Part shown: in pieces, positions 51,601 through 63,320 of the stretch
Position numbering within the stretch: the stretch's first letter is position 1
Layout: every line of letters begins with the position of its first letter
Source of the DNA: Thuidium tamariscinum
Lineage: Eukaryota > Streptophyta > Bryopsida > Hypnales > Thuidiaceae
DNA length: 64,000 nt
Assembly (NCBI GenBank): GCA_947034885.2
Contig: OX344750.2
Location: 9,954,553-10,018,552 of the forward strand
Reading direction: 5' to 3'
Made by a program: the position numbers and the translations under genes
Notes under the pieces: generated by a model
What the model saw: only the letters and a program-made list of their open reading frames with translations
Database searches by the model: none
Told to the model about the DNA's origin: nothing

Positions 51601-54600
51601 CTTCATATTGCATTAAATTTTTAATTTTTTTTAAACCCAGAGTTTATTCCAAGAAAACCAATAACAAGCCAATGGCCATGGAGAGTATATTGCATTTTCT
51701 ATTTTGGAAATTGCAGTGCTGCGCTGTAACAAACACTGTTACCACTGTCACAGACGTCTGTACAGACAGGAAATCTCTGAGTGACCGCCTTTCAGTGAAC
51801 AGGTCACGCTTTGCACCAAAGATCTAACCGCCCAAGACTTCAACGGATAGGATGTGGCATCGGGAAGGTTCCAAAGGCGCGTCACGGGTTCACATCCCCA
51901 TCACAACGAACGCGTGGATGAAGATCGACGGCTACCACGACACGACACGGGTATAGGGTCATCTTCCTCAAGAGCCGTTCGGTTTCCTTGTGTCTACCCT
52001 CCCCTACCTTTGCCGTAACATAAAAGCGACTATCGTGCTGTGTCTGCGGGTGGCGTTGAGGTGTCCTGACCGAGGTCAGGTTTTGCAGACTTCTGTAGTA
52101 GTGGTCATGGAAGCACCGATGGTGCGTTTTGAAAAGGAACGGCTGCGCGGGAGTTTTCTTCGTGTTTTAATGTCGCGTGGGGCAGGAGATTGTACTTTCA
52201 TTGAGGAACGGCTTCTGGAGAGCGGCGTGGCAGAGTTTGATGGTGGATGAGTGGGAGCGGTGTTCAAGCAATCTCATGATGATGCTTTGAGAGCGTTTCC
52301 AGAAAGTCTCTGTTCACGGAGGACTTGACGGTGGTACGAGTCGCAGGCTTGGGGTGAGTTTTCGTATCCTACACTTCAAGTTTGTTTATCGCTTTTGAGG
52401 AACGCCTCTCTCTGACTTCTGTGTTCGTTTTCTGTTTATTTTTGAGAAAGATCATGCATATTTCTTGGTTTCGTTTTCTTTGTCGTTTTAGGAGGTGACA
52501 GTTGGTTGAAAGGAGCTCTTACAGCCATGTAATCGTATTATCAGATTTCGAGGGACTGGCGTGTTTAGTGCGCGGCTCAGCGGCGGTTAATTTTAGCGCG
52601 GATTTTTTCGAAAGGATATGATTCAACTTGGACAGGTTTCGTCCGTCGAGGTTGTTATTTAAAGAGTTGACGGCCACAGTCTTGCCATGGTTGAACTGAA
52701 TGTTCCAGGCGGATTGTTGTGTCGCGAGACCTTGCCCTTATGGGTGCGCTTACGGGGCTGGTCTCACTCTTAATAAAAAAAATGTTTTGTGGCGTGGGGA
52801 GGATTGATCTCCCCGCTGGTGTCGTGTTGGTCGCGTATGGTGGTTTGTCGCTAACCGTCCTTGGATTCGTCGATCTACTACTCTGCGACAACGTTTTGTG
52901 TCTGCGTGGTGAAGACTGTTTTCCCAAGGTCTCTAAAGTTTGATGAAGTGATACAAGCACCTTGGAACCCTGGTAGAAGTGAAGGACCTGGAGTTATCAT
53001 AACGCCTAGTTTGGGAACCTGCTCGTAGTTCCTGTGAGGGATTTACTCGTTGGAATTGCGAATCTTCACATGCTGTTGGAGCGCAAGCGGTGACCTTGTG
53101 ATCCTGCTTCTCGGCGATTCTTATACGAATGAATACGTCAAGGATCGACTGACCTCGTCACGAACTTTTCACCACATGCTTCGGTTAAGCGTCACATCGC
53201 AGTCACATCGAAAGAGGTTCTCATTTTGCGCCATCACTCATTGTGCCGTGAAGTTGCCCTTGCCAAAGCATATAACGACACACCTTCACCGATTTCCAAG
53301 GTAGTATCTCGATCCTCACTTGCGGTATGTTTTCATTTAAAATTACAACCATTAGGATAGGGTTCGCAGCACTGCGTTCGGTTCATATTCTCCCGTCTGC
53401 ACGATTTTTTTGTTTGCTGTGACATGTTAGCCAGTGCCATCCCAACCGAATACGAACTCTGACGATGTCCAAGCACCAGAATCACCACTTCGCACTGCGC
53501 TTTTTTGATATCATCATGACATGATGCCTTCCGTCGTCACATATAGTGTAAGTATTACATGCTCTTATTTGTTAACAGGAGAGTGAAAATTACGTATAAC
53601 TGTGCGGTTTCCCCATTTGTGAGCATTTGTCATGTATCAACTGTAACGATGTAAGCGTGGGCCATCTTCATACACGGAAACTCATGATTGATAGCACCTG
53701 CGCATTTATGCACTGTAGTGTTATGTTTTACCCTATAAATGAAAATATGTTTCTCGTTTGAAGGCGATTAAATTGGTACAATTTTAATAAAGTACCAGGA
53801 TACTCATAGTTGTTTTTTGATATTGGAGCGCTGTAGTGCTGAACTATTCACTACTTGAGTCTTCAGTTTGTTTTAGAGTTTTTGAATTAAAGTATGGGAT
53901 AGAAATTGTAGTTTAGTTTGGACAGGATTGTGATGCAGAAAAGACACCTGTCTGGAAGCTTGTACAGCTCGAAGCGTTTCGAAAGCTCGCAGTCAATGGA
54001 GTGGATTATTTGGTCCCGTAATATGCTGGACCTGAGATGTACCCGGGTTGCTGTTCGAGTTAACTGTTCCCTTCATTTGGAAGATTACGAATTACACTTG
54101 ATACTTGGAAGGAGTAAAACATTCTGTGCGAAGTGTTTTTTCCTGCCTGTGATTATTTTTTTGCAAGCTCTTACTGAAGTATTTATCCTTCAAATTTCCA
54201 CTTCTAGCTTAAAGTTGAAGCAAACTTGGATTATGGCTTCCACTTGTACAGTTGAAATATCAAGGTGAGCATCTAGTTGCAGGCCCAGCATGCAGTGAAT
54301 GATTATATCCAGCTGTGTCTTTTCTATGTCAACGATGTAGGGCACTGGCAGAGTGATTGTTTTTGTATATGGTGAATATCCCGCATGTTTGCCAGTCGCA
54401 CTACTTTAGCGAGGCCTACATCATGTTTTCTGAAATTATGCCTAAGAATTTGTCTGCAAATGTACACTGTTTACTCGAGTTGTATGCGGTTGATATACTT
54501 CAGGATTAGAGCATAGTGCTACTAACCAATTTGCAGTAGGCTAGTTTTGACAGCTCATTTTAACATATCTGTGCAGGTCTAATGTAGACCTGAGTGTGCG

Positions 54601-55100
54601 TCTCAGCGTTGATTGAGCAAAGAAGATGTTGGTTTCGGTGTGTGGAGGAGTGCTCTATTAGTCCTCTGCGAAGTTGGATCGTTTTACTGTATACCCCTCA
54701 TCGTCAGACTTCTTGGATTACCAAGAAGAATATGGTACGTTGTGTTGAATATCTGAAATGTACCTGTTGATAGCATTCTTGTCGACAGGCAACAGTGACC
54801 CCTTCAAGGAAGTGGTTGGAAGGGTTCAACTCCCTTGGAATGAGAGTAGTATGCAAAGTTTCTTTTCTTTGGCTTTTGAGTGAATAAGTGATTGCGGGTA
54901 TATATGCACTGAAGCTGCTTGTGGAGATTGTTGGCAGCAGTCCGTTGTCACTGTCATGAAGTCGACTTCGTAGAGCATCTATTTCCAGTATCACATGAGG
55001 TATTTTTTGCGAATGAAAATTTCATACAAACTCATTACTCGGCAGTAGGAAATAAACCACGATTCTCAGAGCTTCTTAGTTTTGTTATGTTTGAAGTCGG
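51601..55100 (+). other. GC-richer, low-repeat block; possible transcribed region, gene not resolved
   Basis: Composition resembles the flanks of the proven genes, not the repeat spacer. A 47-codon frame begins at the ATG at 52109 (MEAPMVRFEKERLRG) and could continue through an intron, since GATG-gtggat and other donor-like sites follow. The AG-gtgagttt near 52350 and TTTTAG near 52490 could bound an intron. Frames at 53050-53304 and 53918-54268 have no domain. I cannot join them into a protein. A non-coding transcript or a decayed gene would also fit. Confidence 0.35.
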
Positions 55101-56308
55101 AAATTTTTGAACAGATTAAAATCTTAAATTACACGAAATTATGTTTGAAATTGGATGTCCTTATTTTTTAATCATCTCCGTACACTACATCCTAACGAAT
55201 GTATAGTAGTCCTATGACGATCAAGTCGAGGAAGAAAAATTCAAGTGGCATTAATGAAAATCTGATAGAAAGAAAGAATGTTTCGTCCCTTGTGTCATGT
55301 TTCGTCCCATGTGTGGGTAAAGTGTCAAGGAAGTTGGAGAAATGAAGTGCTTGGCACCAAGAAATCGTTTTCGCAATATATTACAACATCAGACTTACGA
55401 AACGGATGATTAAACTAGAGCAGAAATCACTTGCAATATGAAAACCACTAAAAAACGGATGATGAAACTGAGCAGGAATCATTTAAAATACGAAAATCAT
55501 TAATAGGTTAAGAAGCTTGAGCAGGCTTTCTATCCACAAGTGACCCTTGCACTGGGCTGAAAAGATATCTTTTTTGAAGTGTTTGTGAAATATTGGTTAG
55601 GCATTTTTGACTTGTTATCCATGATATCTATCGGAATCTCTTCTGGGTGGAGAACATGGTAAGTATGAAAATGTGTAACGCAAGTCTTACAGTATCCTAT
55701 GTGAGTGTGATGTAAGCCAAATTTTCTGTAATGAATGATATTTAATGAATGATATTGGGACTTCATTGAATTGTGTGGAGCCAAGTGAATAGGAAATAAT
55801 GGAATATATTAGATTGTTGAGTAATAAATATAATTGGTTTTTTGGTTGGATCAAGAAGAGGAAAGATAGTGATGTGGCATTATCAATTGGGTACATTAAT
55901 CATTTAGAAATAATATATATATTTGTCAAGAAATAAAAATTGTGATTGTTTATTTGTTTGTGGTTAATTGAATATGAAGAAAATTTGAAGTTAACAAAAA
56001 AGGAATATTTTGCCCATAAAGTTAAGATTATACAATGTTATGTGAGTGTATGAAGATATTTATAAATATTGAGAATTTCTAGATATATAAAAAACAAATT
56101 ATTTTTAATACATCTATATGTTTATATAATTATTTATTTAAAGATTTGAATATTTTGAAAAAGAAGGAAGAGTCGTGTATATTTTGTTTTATTTTGATTT
56201 TTCTTTTGACTAAAAAGAAATTAAATCAAAAAATTTAGATTTTAAAACAAGTTCTTTTGTCGTTTTTGGTAAACCTTCAAAGCTATAAGGTTGGTATATC
56301 TATATTTC
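55101..56308. other. AT-rich spacer, nothing recognised
   Basis: Only low-complexity AT tracts and short frames. Confidence 0.5.
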
Positions 56309-56451
56309 TAATGAAAAACTAAGCTTTGGTTAGTTATTGTAGATCCTATAGGTCAAGTGGAGGTTGTAGTTTATAATGATATACTTACCTTAATTTCATA
56401 TATACTATAATACATGTTCTAAAAGCACCCACATTCATTTGCAATTATAAA
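56309..56451. repeat. 143-bp dispersed repeat, copy 1
   Basis: Matches 58783-58925 in length and, by eye, at well over 90 percent of bases (TAATGAAAAACTAAGCTTTG to TTTGCAATTATAAA). The second copy lies inside the composite element at 57942-60017. Confidence 0.85.
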
Positions 56452-56658
56452 CAAGACGTGTGGGCCTTAGATTCTAAATGTTGAAAGCGTGGCGCGGACT
56501 ATCTAGTTTCTTCATTCCAACCAATATTATTGGAGTTATGGCACTCAAAATCTCTGGGTTCGTGAAGGTACAGATTGGCGTGTGTAAGATTGGGGGTGCC
56601 AAGAAATTCTTTTTACAACATACAACAATTGTCCCTTGTTTCAGAAAAGGAAGACGAA

Positions 56659-56846
56659 AAATTTCTTCAAACAAATCCCCCTAGTTTTCTAAAACCTGTT
56701 TGCGGAGAAACTCTTCAGAACGATTGTCCTATTTTCAGCAAATTGTGAATGCAAAATTCTTCCATCAAATGCCCCCTAGTTTTCCAAAAATTGTGGAGGT
56801 GAAACTCTTCGCACAATTGTCCTGATTGTAGCACATTGTGAAGTTG
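56659..56846. repeat. Two-copy tandem repeat, about 94-bp unit
   Basis: Both units (starts 56659 and 56753) run AAATTCTTC, CCCCCTAGTTTTC, GAAACTCTTC, ATTGTCCT, then TTGTGAA. They precede the frame at 56935 directly. Confidence 0.75.
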
Positions 56847-56934
56847 GAATTCTTCAAGGCGTGGTGCATGAAAATAGATCCTTCAGAGGTGTTTTACAAT
56901 AGGGTTTGTTCAAGAAGGTGACTAGAAGGGGCAA

Positions 56935-57288
56935 TTGAAGTTCACGACTAAGTTAAAGGAGAATTCATCTTGTGATCTGTTCACAGCTTGGAATTACATC
57001 ATGTGTGTCACAGGGAACCTCGATCATTCACTGGGTAGTGAAAGGCAAGTGGCGAATCTGCATGGGAACTCTAGAAGTTTTGTCCCTCGTATTCAACTGC
57101 CTTTGAGGATAACCAACGTTACTTCGGCCCTGGGCCCCGGCCATACCAGCGATGGATGGGTGTGGTACACATGGCAATCTTCAACAAAAATGGCCTCCCG
57201 CCTTCACTTAGTTACTGCTTGTGGAGGGCTTGAAGTGAATGAATGTGGGACTTCAATATCTTATTGTAGGGCTTTGAAAACTTACTAA
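56935..57288 (+). CDS. Uncertain ORF, 117 aa, unrecognised
   Basis: An ATG frame of 117 codons in a patch of balanced composition. It contains RSFVPRIQLPLRIT and GPGHTSDGWVWYTWQ but no domain I know, no signal peptide and no clear TATA box. It could be an exon of a gene, part of an old mobile element or chance. Confidence 0.3.
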   Translation: MKFTTKLKENSSCDLFTAWNYIMCVTGNLDHSLGSERQVANLHGNSRSFVPRIQLPLRITNVTSALGPGHTSDGWVWYTWQSSTKMASRLHLVTACGGLEVNECGTSISYCRALKTY

Positions 57289-57941
57289 AGAAGTTTTTAA
57301 AACTTTTCTCTATGTCATCCTCGAAAGTCTTAAATATATGTGGAGCGTTTTTTCTTATAAAATACTAGGTTTCATCCTTAACTAATGAATTAAAATATCA
57401 CTCATCCCAAAGCTGACTATCCATCACTCAATTTGTTGTTGTTCTGTAAATAAGGTGGAGGTCTATAAATCGACCATTTAAGGTTTGGAATTGAATTTTG
57501 GGGAGGTGAAACATCTTGACATATTTTTCAGTAAATTTTCCTTCAAAAACAAGTGAAATAGGAATTTAACCTAAGTTGTTCCATATTTTTTGGACCTTTG
57601 TGGAATTAGTTACAATTTTTTGAAGTTGAAAAAATGTGTTCATTTTTGGTCATCAGAAGTGACCACGTCTTGAAGTATTATTTTCTTTTAATGCCTTGTT
57701 AGAGTTCGAGCCTCCTACCTTACATATGAATGGAAAATCTGATATTTAGTTGTCACAAATGTAGTCAAATGTATTCTTGAAGTTCTAAGGAATTCAAAAA
57801 CATTGAGAAAAACACTAAAACTATCGTGACTTTTGAAAATGTAATTAACCACTACCGGCCCAAGGCATCTAAATTTGGTGTTTGCGAATCTTGAAGTTCA
57901 ATTAAACCTACTCACATTGCTAATTTTAATAGTTTATAATT
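57289..57941. other. Spacer with a dispersed-repeat fragment
   Basis: 57547-57635 resembles 30059-30145 within the TIR element at 29967-30570 (shared AAGTTGTTYCATATTTTTTG and GAATTAGTTA). Otherwise nothing is recognised. Confidence 0.5.
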
Positions 57942-60017
57942 GAGTGAATGCAAGAAACACTTGTTCTATTTGTTGCGTTTTGTTACACTTCAGTTTTTTA
58001 TTTCTTTTTTGCTTATAACTTCTGAACTCTAACTCCAAATGACTCACAATTTATAGGAAAACTATTCATGACCATTATATACCTTCTCTAAATTTTGAAA
58101 TTTAAAAAATAATAATTCACTGTTTTTAAACAACCCCAAAAATTTCTCACAATTGGTGATTTAGGATTTTTTTATCACACCATTTATCTCAAAAAAACGA
58201 ATTTCGAGCTGAAATTTGGAGAGGGTGGTCTCTTAGTAGATTTATAGGTACTATCTAAAGGAATTTCAGAAATACTTATTTTTATGTGGTGTACAATCCC
58301 ACAAAGAGAGCTTTTTTTTGCATTTTTTTCAAAACTAAGGTATGAAACATTATTTAGGTGAGTTTTTTGGTCAAATCTCATCACCAAAAAGTCTTTTCAA
58401 ATGCCAGATTTTTTATATTTTTTAAAACAATATCCTTTTTTTTACAAATTAAAATGTCAAAAGTTGTATTCTCTTCACCGGAATTCTATGTGATTTCTAA
58501 ATCCAAAGTCTTGGTGAAGAAAATACAACTTTTGATATTTTAATTTGTAAGAAATAGGATATTGTTTTAAAAAATATCCAAAAATCTGGCATTTGAAAAG
58601 ACTTTGTTGTGATGAGATTTGACCAAAAAACTCACCAAAATAATGTTTCGTAAGTTAAATTAAAAATAAATAAATTAATGATGTGGTAGTTGCTGAACTA
58701 TGTAGAATGCTTGTGATTATGTATTTTGTTTATGTTTTCAAATTATAGGAACTTATAGCCTTTTGGAGGCCACAAATTTTCTTAATGAAAAACTAAGCTT
58801 TGGTTAGTTATTGTAGATCCTATAGGTCAGGTGGAGGTTGTAGTTTATAATGATACACTTACCTTAATTTCATATATACTATATCATATGTTCTAAAAGC
58901 ATCCACATTCATTTGCAATTATAAAAAAGATATTTTAGAAATCTTAGTATTTAGAGTATGCAACCATTTTTGATTAGGTATTAAGCCATTTGAAGCCAAA
59001 ATTGATTGTTATTTCTTGCCTTTGTCCATTGACAAAGAAAAAAGAATGAAATTATTTACAATTGAAAAATAAATAAATAATTAGTTTCTATTTTTTTAAT
59101 AAAGTATATTTACAAGCTTAAATTGAATGGATGTTCAATCATCTAAAGTATTGTAAAGAATTTTTAAATGTGAATTCTATGTCCAAAGTTCCAGTGAAGA
59201 AAATACAACTTTTGACATTTTTATTTGTACAAAAATAGTATTTTTTTTAAATAAAAAAATTGGAAATTTGAGAAGACTTTTTGGTGATGAGATTTGGCCG
59301 AAAAACTCACCAAAATAATGTTTCATACCTTTGGAAAAAATGCAAAAAGAGTCTCTCTTTGTGAACTTCTACACCACATAAAAATAATTACTTTTGAAAT
59401 TCTTTAAGACAGTAGCTATAAGTCTAATGAGAAACCATGCCCTCCAAATTTCAGCTCAAAATTTGTTTTTTTTGAGATAAATGATGTTGAAAAACCCTAA
59501 ATCACATATTGTGAGAAATTATTGGATCTTTTTAAAATAGTTAATTTTGTTTGAAAAATCCCCAAAAAATTATGATAGGCATATAATGTTTATGAGTAGC
59601 TTCTCTATAAATTTTGAGTCATTCTAGGGGAGGACACTTCCCATTTTTTAATAACCTACGTGCGGCAGAATATAGGGTACATTTAAATAATCTTAGGTAA
59701 AATTTATAAGAAATTTACATATAAAATAGGGGACATTAAAAAGGCAAAGTGTTTTAAAAATAAAATAGGGATGATAATATGGCTGATTTTTCCGCTTTAT
59801 GGTAAAATAGGGACTTTTTTAATGTTGCCAAGTAATGATTACAAGTACTTGATAGCCCCCCTAAAAATACCCCACCGCCGCACGTGGGTCCCCCAAATAT
59901 ACAAGAAGTGTCCTCCCCGGGGAGTCATTTGGAGCTAGAACACAAAAGTTATGGCCAAAAAACAAAATCAAAAACTAAAATGTGACAAATGGCTTTAAGT
60001 GTTTCTTGCAATCACTC
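57942..60017. mobile_element. Composite 0.73-kb-family element, enlarged to 2.1 kb by nested events
   Basis: Outer ends GAGTGAATGCAAGAAACACT and AAGTGTTTCTTGCAATCACT then C are the family TIR, flanked by ATAATT on both sides. Inside lie an inverted duplication (arms 58342-58479 and 58512-58652), the 143-bp dispersed repeat (58783-58925), a further copy of the arm sequence (59170-59331) and a separate MITE (59625-59921). The unduplicated family text resumes after the MITE with AAAGTTATGGCC. Confidence 0.75.
59625..59921. mobile_element. MITE with GGGGAGGACACTTC ends, 297 bp (nested)
   Basis: GGGGAGGACACTTC (59627) and GAAGTGTCCTCCCC (ending 59918) are exact inverted repeats. The interrupted host text gives a 9-bp duplication, GAGTCATTC at 59616-59624 and GAGTCATTT at 59922-59930. 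Other family copies have this stretch once. A duplication of 8-9 bp suits hAT or Mutator elements. Confidence 0.85.
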
Positions 60018-60069
60018 ATAATTGTATTTTTTACTTTTTAGAAATTAAAACAAATTATTTTACATTTAA

Positions 60070-60807
60070 CCCCTAAATGCCTAAGCTGCATTTTTTGGCA
60101 TTATAATTTTTTTGGGCAGCTCACTACGAATGGAGTTTTTATTTTTTTCTTTGAAATTTTCACACAACATGTGTCCGAGGAGTAGCTTCAAGGCCCAACA
60201 ATTTTCGTAACTTTTGACTTTGTGGTTAAGAAGTTATGGAATGATATGTCATTTTGTTTGAAGTGAGGGCAGCCCGGGCAGCTGAAAAAACTTCTTTAAA
60301 AGAACTTTTTTTTCAAAAGTGAAATTTCAAATTGATTCTTTAGGTTTTTTCAGACATGGGAAGCTTTGGATCATTCCATTTGGATTCACGAGTCAAAAGT
60401 TATGAGGAATTTTAGTTTGCGGGTAGGTATGGAATTCAAAAACTCCATACCTACCCGCAAACTAAAATTCCTCATAACTTTTGACTCATGAATCCAAATG
60501 GAATTATCCAAAGCTTCCCATGTCTGAAAAAACCTAAAGAATCAATTTGAAATTTCACTTTTGAAAAAAAAGTTTTTTTAAAGAAATTTTTTCAGTTGCC
60601 CGGACTGCCCTCACTTCAAACAAAATGACATATCATGCCATAACTTCTTAACCACAAAGTCAAAAGTTACGAAAACTGTTGGGCCTTGAAGCTACTCCTC
60701 GGACACATGTTGTATGAAAATTTCAAAGAAAAAAAATAAAAACTCCATTCGTAGTGAGCTGCCCAAAAAAATTATAATGCTAGAAACGCAGCTTAGGCAT
60801 TTAGGGG
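60070..60807. mobile_element. TTAA-flanked 738-bp near-perfect palindrome
   Basis: Arms 60065-60433 and 60444-60812 (369 bp each, counting the TTAA flanks) are inverted copies with only scattered mismatches around a 10-base loop. The termini CCCCTAAATGCC...GGCATTTAGGGG are flanked by TTAA (60066-60069 and 60808-60811). Each arm matches the left third of the TTAA element at 2307-3236 (GGGCAGCTCACTA, GCAGCCCGGGCA). It is therefore a head-to-head doubled end of that family. A transcript would fold into a long hairpin. Confidence 0.9.
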
Positions 60808-60864
60808 TTAAAGTCTAATTTTTTATTTTGTCATATGTTGACATATAGGATATTTAATACTATA

Positions 60865-61505
60865 AGGTCATTGCAAGAAACACTTGTCTTATTCATTGTC
60901 ACAATTGGAATTTCTTGCTGTTACTTTTGGAATTTAAGTCCTAAGAACATGAAATAATTAATCAACTTGTTTTATTTGATGGTACTAATACCTCATTTTT
61001 TTTTACATTATAAAAATACTTTATATTCAAAAAACATTTTTGTTAATTTGCTACAATGTGAGTTTAAAGATTCTCACTACATAAGAAGTCCCCAAATTTA
61101 ATGATTTGGAGTTGATATTTTCATGGCTATTTGCATATTAGAAAAATATATTCTTACTAAAGGAAATCTAAAAATGTATTATTTTATGTCCTCTACATGA
61201 GTGCGAATGGCACTTCCATTGTTACCAATTTTTGAACATTGAAGAAAATTCTATTTTTTTTACAAATTAAAATGTCAAAATACTTATTTTTATAAAATTT
61301 TGCTCTATTCTAGTTCTTCTACGTAGAGAATTTTTCTATCTTTTTCCTTATTTGGGTACCTTTTTAAAATAAATACATACATGATACATTAGACATATGT
61401 TTTGTATTTTTTCAAAATTATTTTTCTAATTTTAAAATACTCCAAACAAATCATGAATATTGTATAAACACTATAGAAAGAGGGGGGTGTTTCTTGCAAT
61501 GACTC
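60865..61505 (+). mobile_element. 0.73-kb-family element, shortened copy (641 bp)
   Basis: Left AGGTCATTGCAAGAAACACT and right GTGTTTCTTGCAATGACTC are the family ends. Flanks TATA and TATT match at three of four bases. The interior is about 90 bp shorter than in the intact copies. Confidence 0.8.
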
Positions 61506-61780
61506 TATTGAGAAACTGAAATTGATGATTTTCAATTGAAAGTAGTAAAGTATATTCTCCTAGTAGGCAAACATATTCCTACCAAAGGGCATCTAAAAAT
61601 ACATTATTTTATATCCTACACATTTGTGGAAATAAGCCTGTCTTATGAGAGCACTTCTAAACATTAGAGATGATTTTGACCTCATTTTCTTGGTCAAATC
61701 TCATCACCAAGAAGTCTTATCAAATGGACAATTTTTAGTTTTGTTGAAAATTGTTCTTATTTTCTACAAATTTAAATGTT
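61506..61780. mobile_element. Fragment of a 0.73-kb-family element
   Basis: Family interior text (ACCAAAGGGCATCTAAAAAT, AATCTCATCACCAAGAAGTC) follows the previous element directly, without either terminus. Confidence 0.6.
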
Positions 61781-62834
61781 GATGGTAGTATTTTGCTTGA
61801 ATCCAATGCTACCGTGCTATTCATTTGTTTTGCCAATTTATTTACTTTGGCATTGGAGGTTCTTTGAGGTGGATGCAAGTCTAGGTTATGACTTCTAATT
61901 ACAAGGTAGTGAAGAGACTATGGAATACTTTGCATGCTAATAATTTGCTGAAATTGTATATGACCATGTTACTAGCTTACTTTGTACAAATGTTAGGTTT
62001 TGTCACCTATTGCATTACTCCAGTTGGAGTGAATTTTCCAATTTCATTTGCATGATCTACCTAGTTCCCCAACTATTCAATTAATTGTAAACCTACATTT
62101 GCTTATACGCAATTAAGAGGGAAATTTTTTTGCAGACACATATAAACACCTCAAAACTTAAGGTAATCACCACCCCACAACTTTGCACTTGGTCTACAAT
62201 TCACCACTTTATCAATACCTCCTATAAAACTTTGTTTTTATTTATTTAAATTATTTAAATAAAATGAAAAACCCCATGTTGTATTTGTAATAGTGTATCC
62301 ATTGGAAATATTCTTAGAGCATTTCCAATGCATACATTGTCACAAGCACAACATCCAAATTTGAAGTAGAGTTAAGCAAATTTTGTTTCATTTATACCAC
62401 TTTTGAAAAAAAAATTGTTCGAATGCAAAGTCAACAATCCAAACTTCAAATGAACCTCTACCACAATAGAAAAGAAAAGAAAGATTCTATATTAAATATA
62501 GTTCTTTCATCCAAAAAAAGAGAGCTTAATTTATTAGTAGAAATGACAAGTTTGAAAATATAAGACATTGTTGCCTTTTACTATGATGTGCCACCTCCTA
62601 GACTCTTCATATTTCCTCAAAATACTAAGCCAAGGATGAAAAATAATGGCCCAACGATAAAATGTGACCAATGTTGGTTGCATTAAAGTATATTTTTATA
62701 GTATCCACCTTGTAATGCAACTTTTGTTTGTCTTTTTGTATTGCATAAGAAGTAGTCTTAGGACATTAGCAATGTTATCACAATATAAAGCCTTATACTT
62801 ATATAACTAACTTTTGAACAATAAATAATCAAAA
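61781..62834. other. AT-rich spacer, nothing recognised
   Basis: No gene. The phrase CTTAGAGCATTTCCAATG near 62311 has looser relatives near 62756 and 63403; this may be the end of a dispersed element. Confidence 0.45.
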
Positions 62835-63320
62835 CACTACAAAAAAAAGGGGTATAAATGACTGTAGAGGGATGACTCAAAAATGACTATATGTCCAGTT
62901 TGACTAAACACTGACTAGTACCTCTATAGTTGCACCAACTCAAGTGAATTTGAACAGTCCTAGTCATTTTTTGGTCATGAATGTGACTCACAGATGAAGA
63001 CATGACAAATCGCAAAATTCATCTACATTGTTTCATTCAAATTGTCATCAACAAGAGCACAAAAGGAAGGAAAAAATCAACGTGGATGCTAGAGTCATTA
63101 ATGAGTATGATATAATTATTGATTATAACTTAATTTCACTGCTTCACAACTCAAAAATGACTAAAGGTGCACAAAAGGCCATACCTCCATATTTTAGGCC
63201 AAAAACGGGCAAGGCAGCTTGTTGACGTGGATAGGAATTGTTCTAGAACTACTAGAATGCGACTATGCTTTACTACTGTGTGACTCTAAAATGACTGCAA
63301 GGTCTTTTGTAGGGTCATGT
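62835..63320 (+). mobile_element. CACTA-type element end with subterminal repeats
   Basis: Starts CACTACAAAAAAAAGGGG then TATAAATGACT, the same end as the MITE at 49522. About eight copies of a TGACT core (for example AAAATGACTA, ATGTGACTCA, GTGTGACTCT) follow within 480 bases. Such repeats are typical of CACTA transposase-binding subterminal regions. The other terminus may be the diverged GGTCTTTTGTAGGG near 63306-63319; no 3-bp duplication supports it. Confidence 0.6.
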
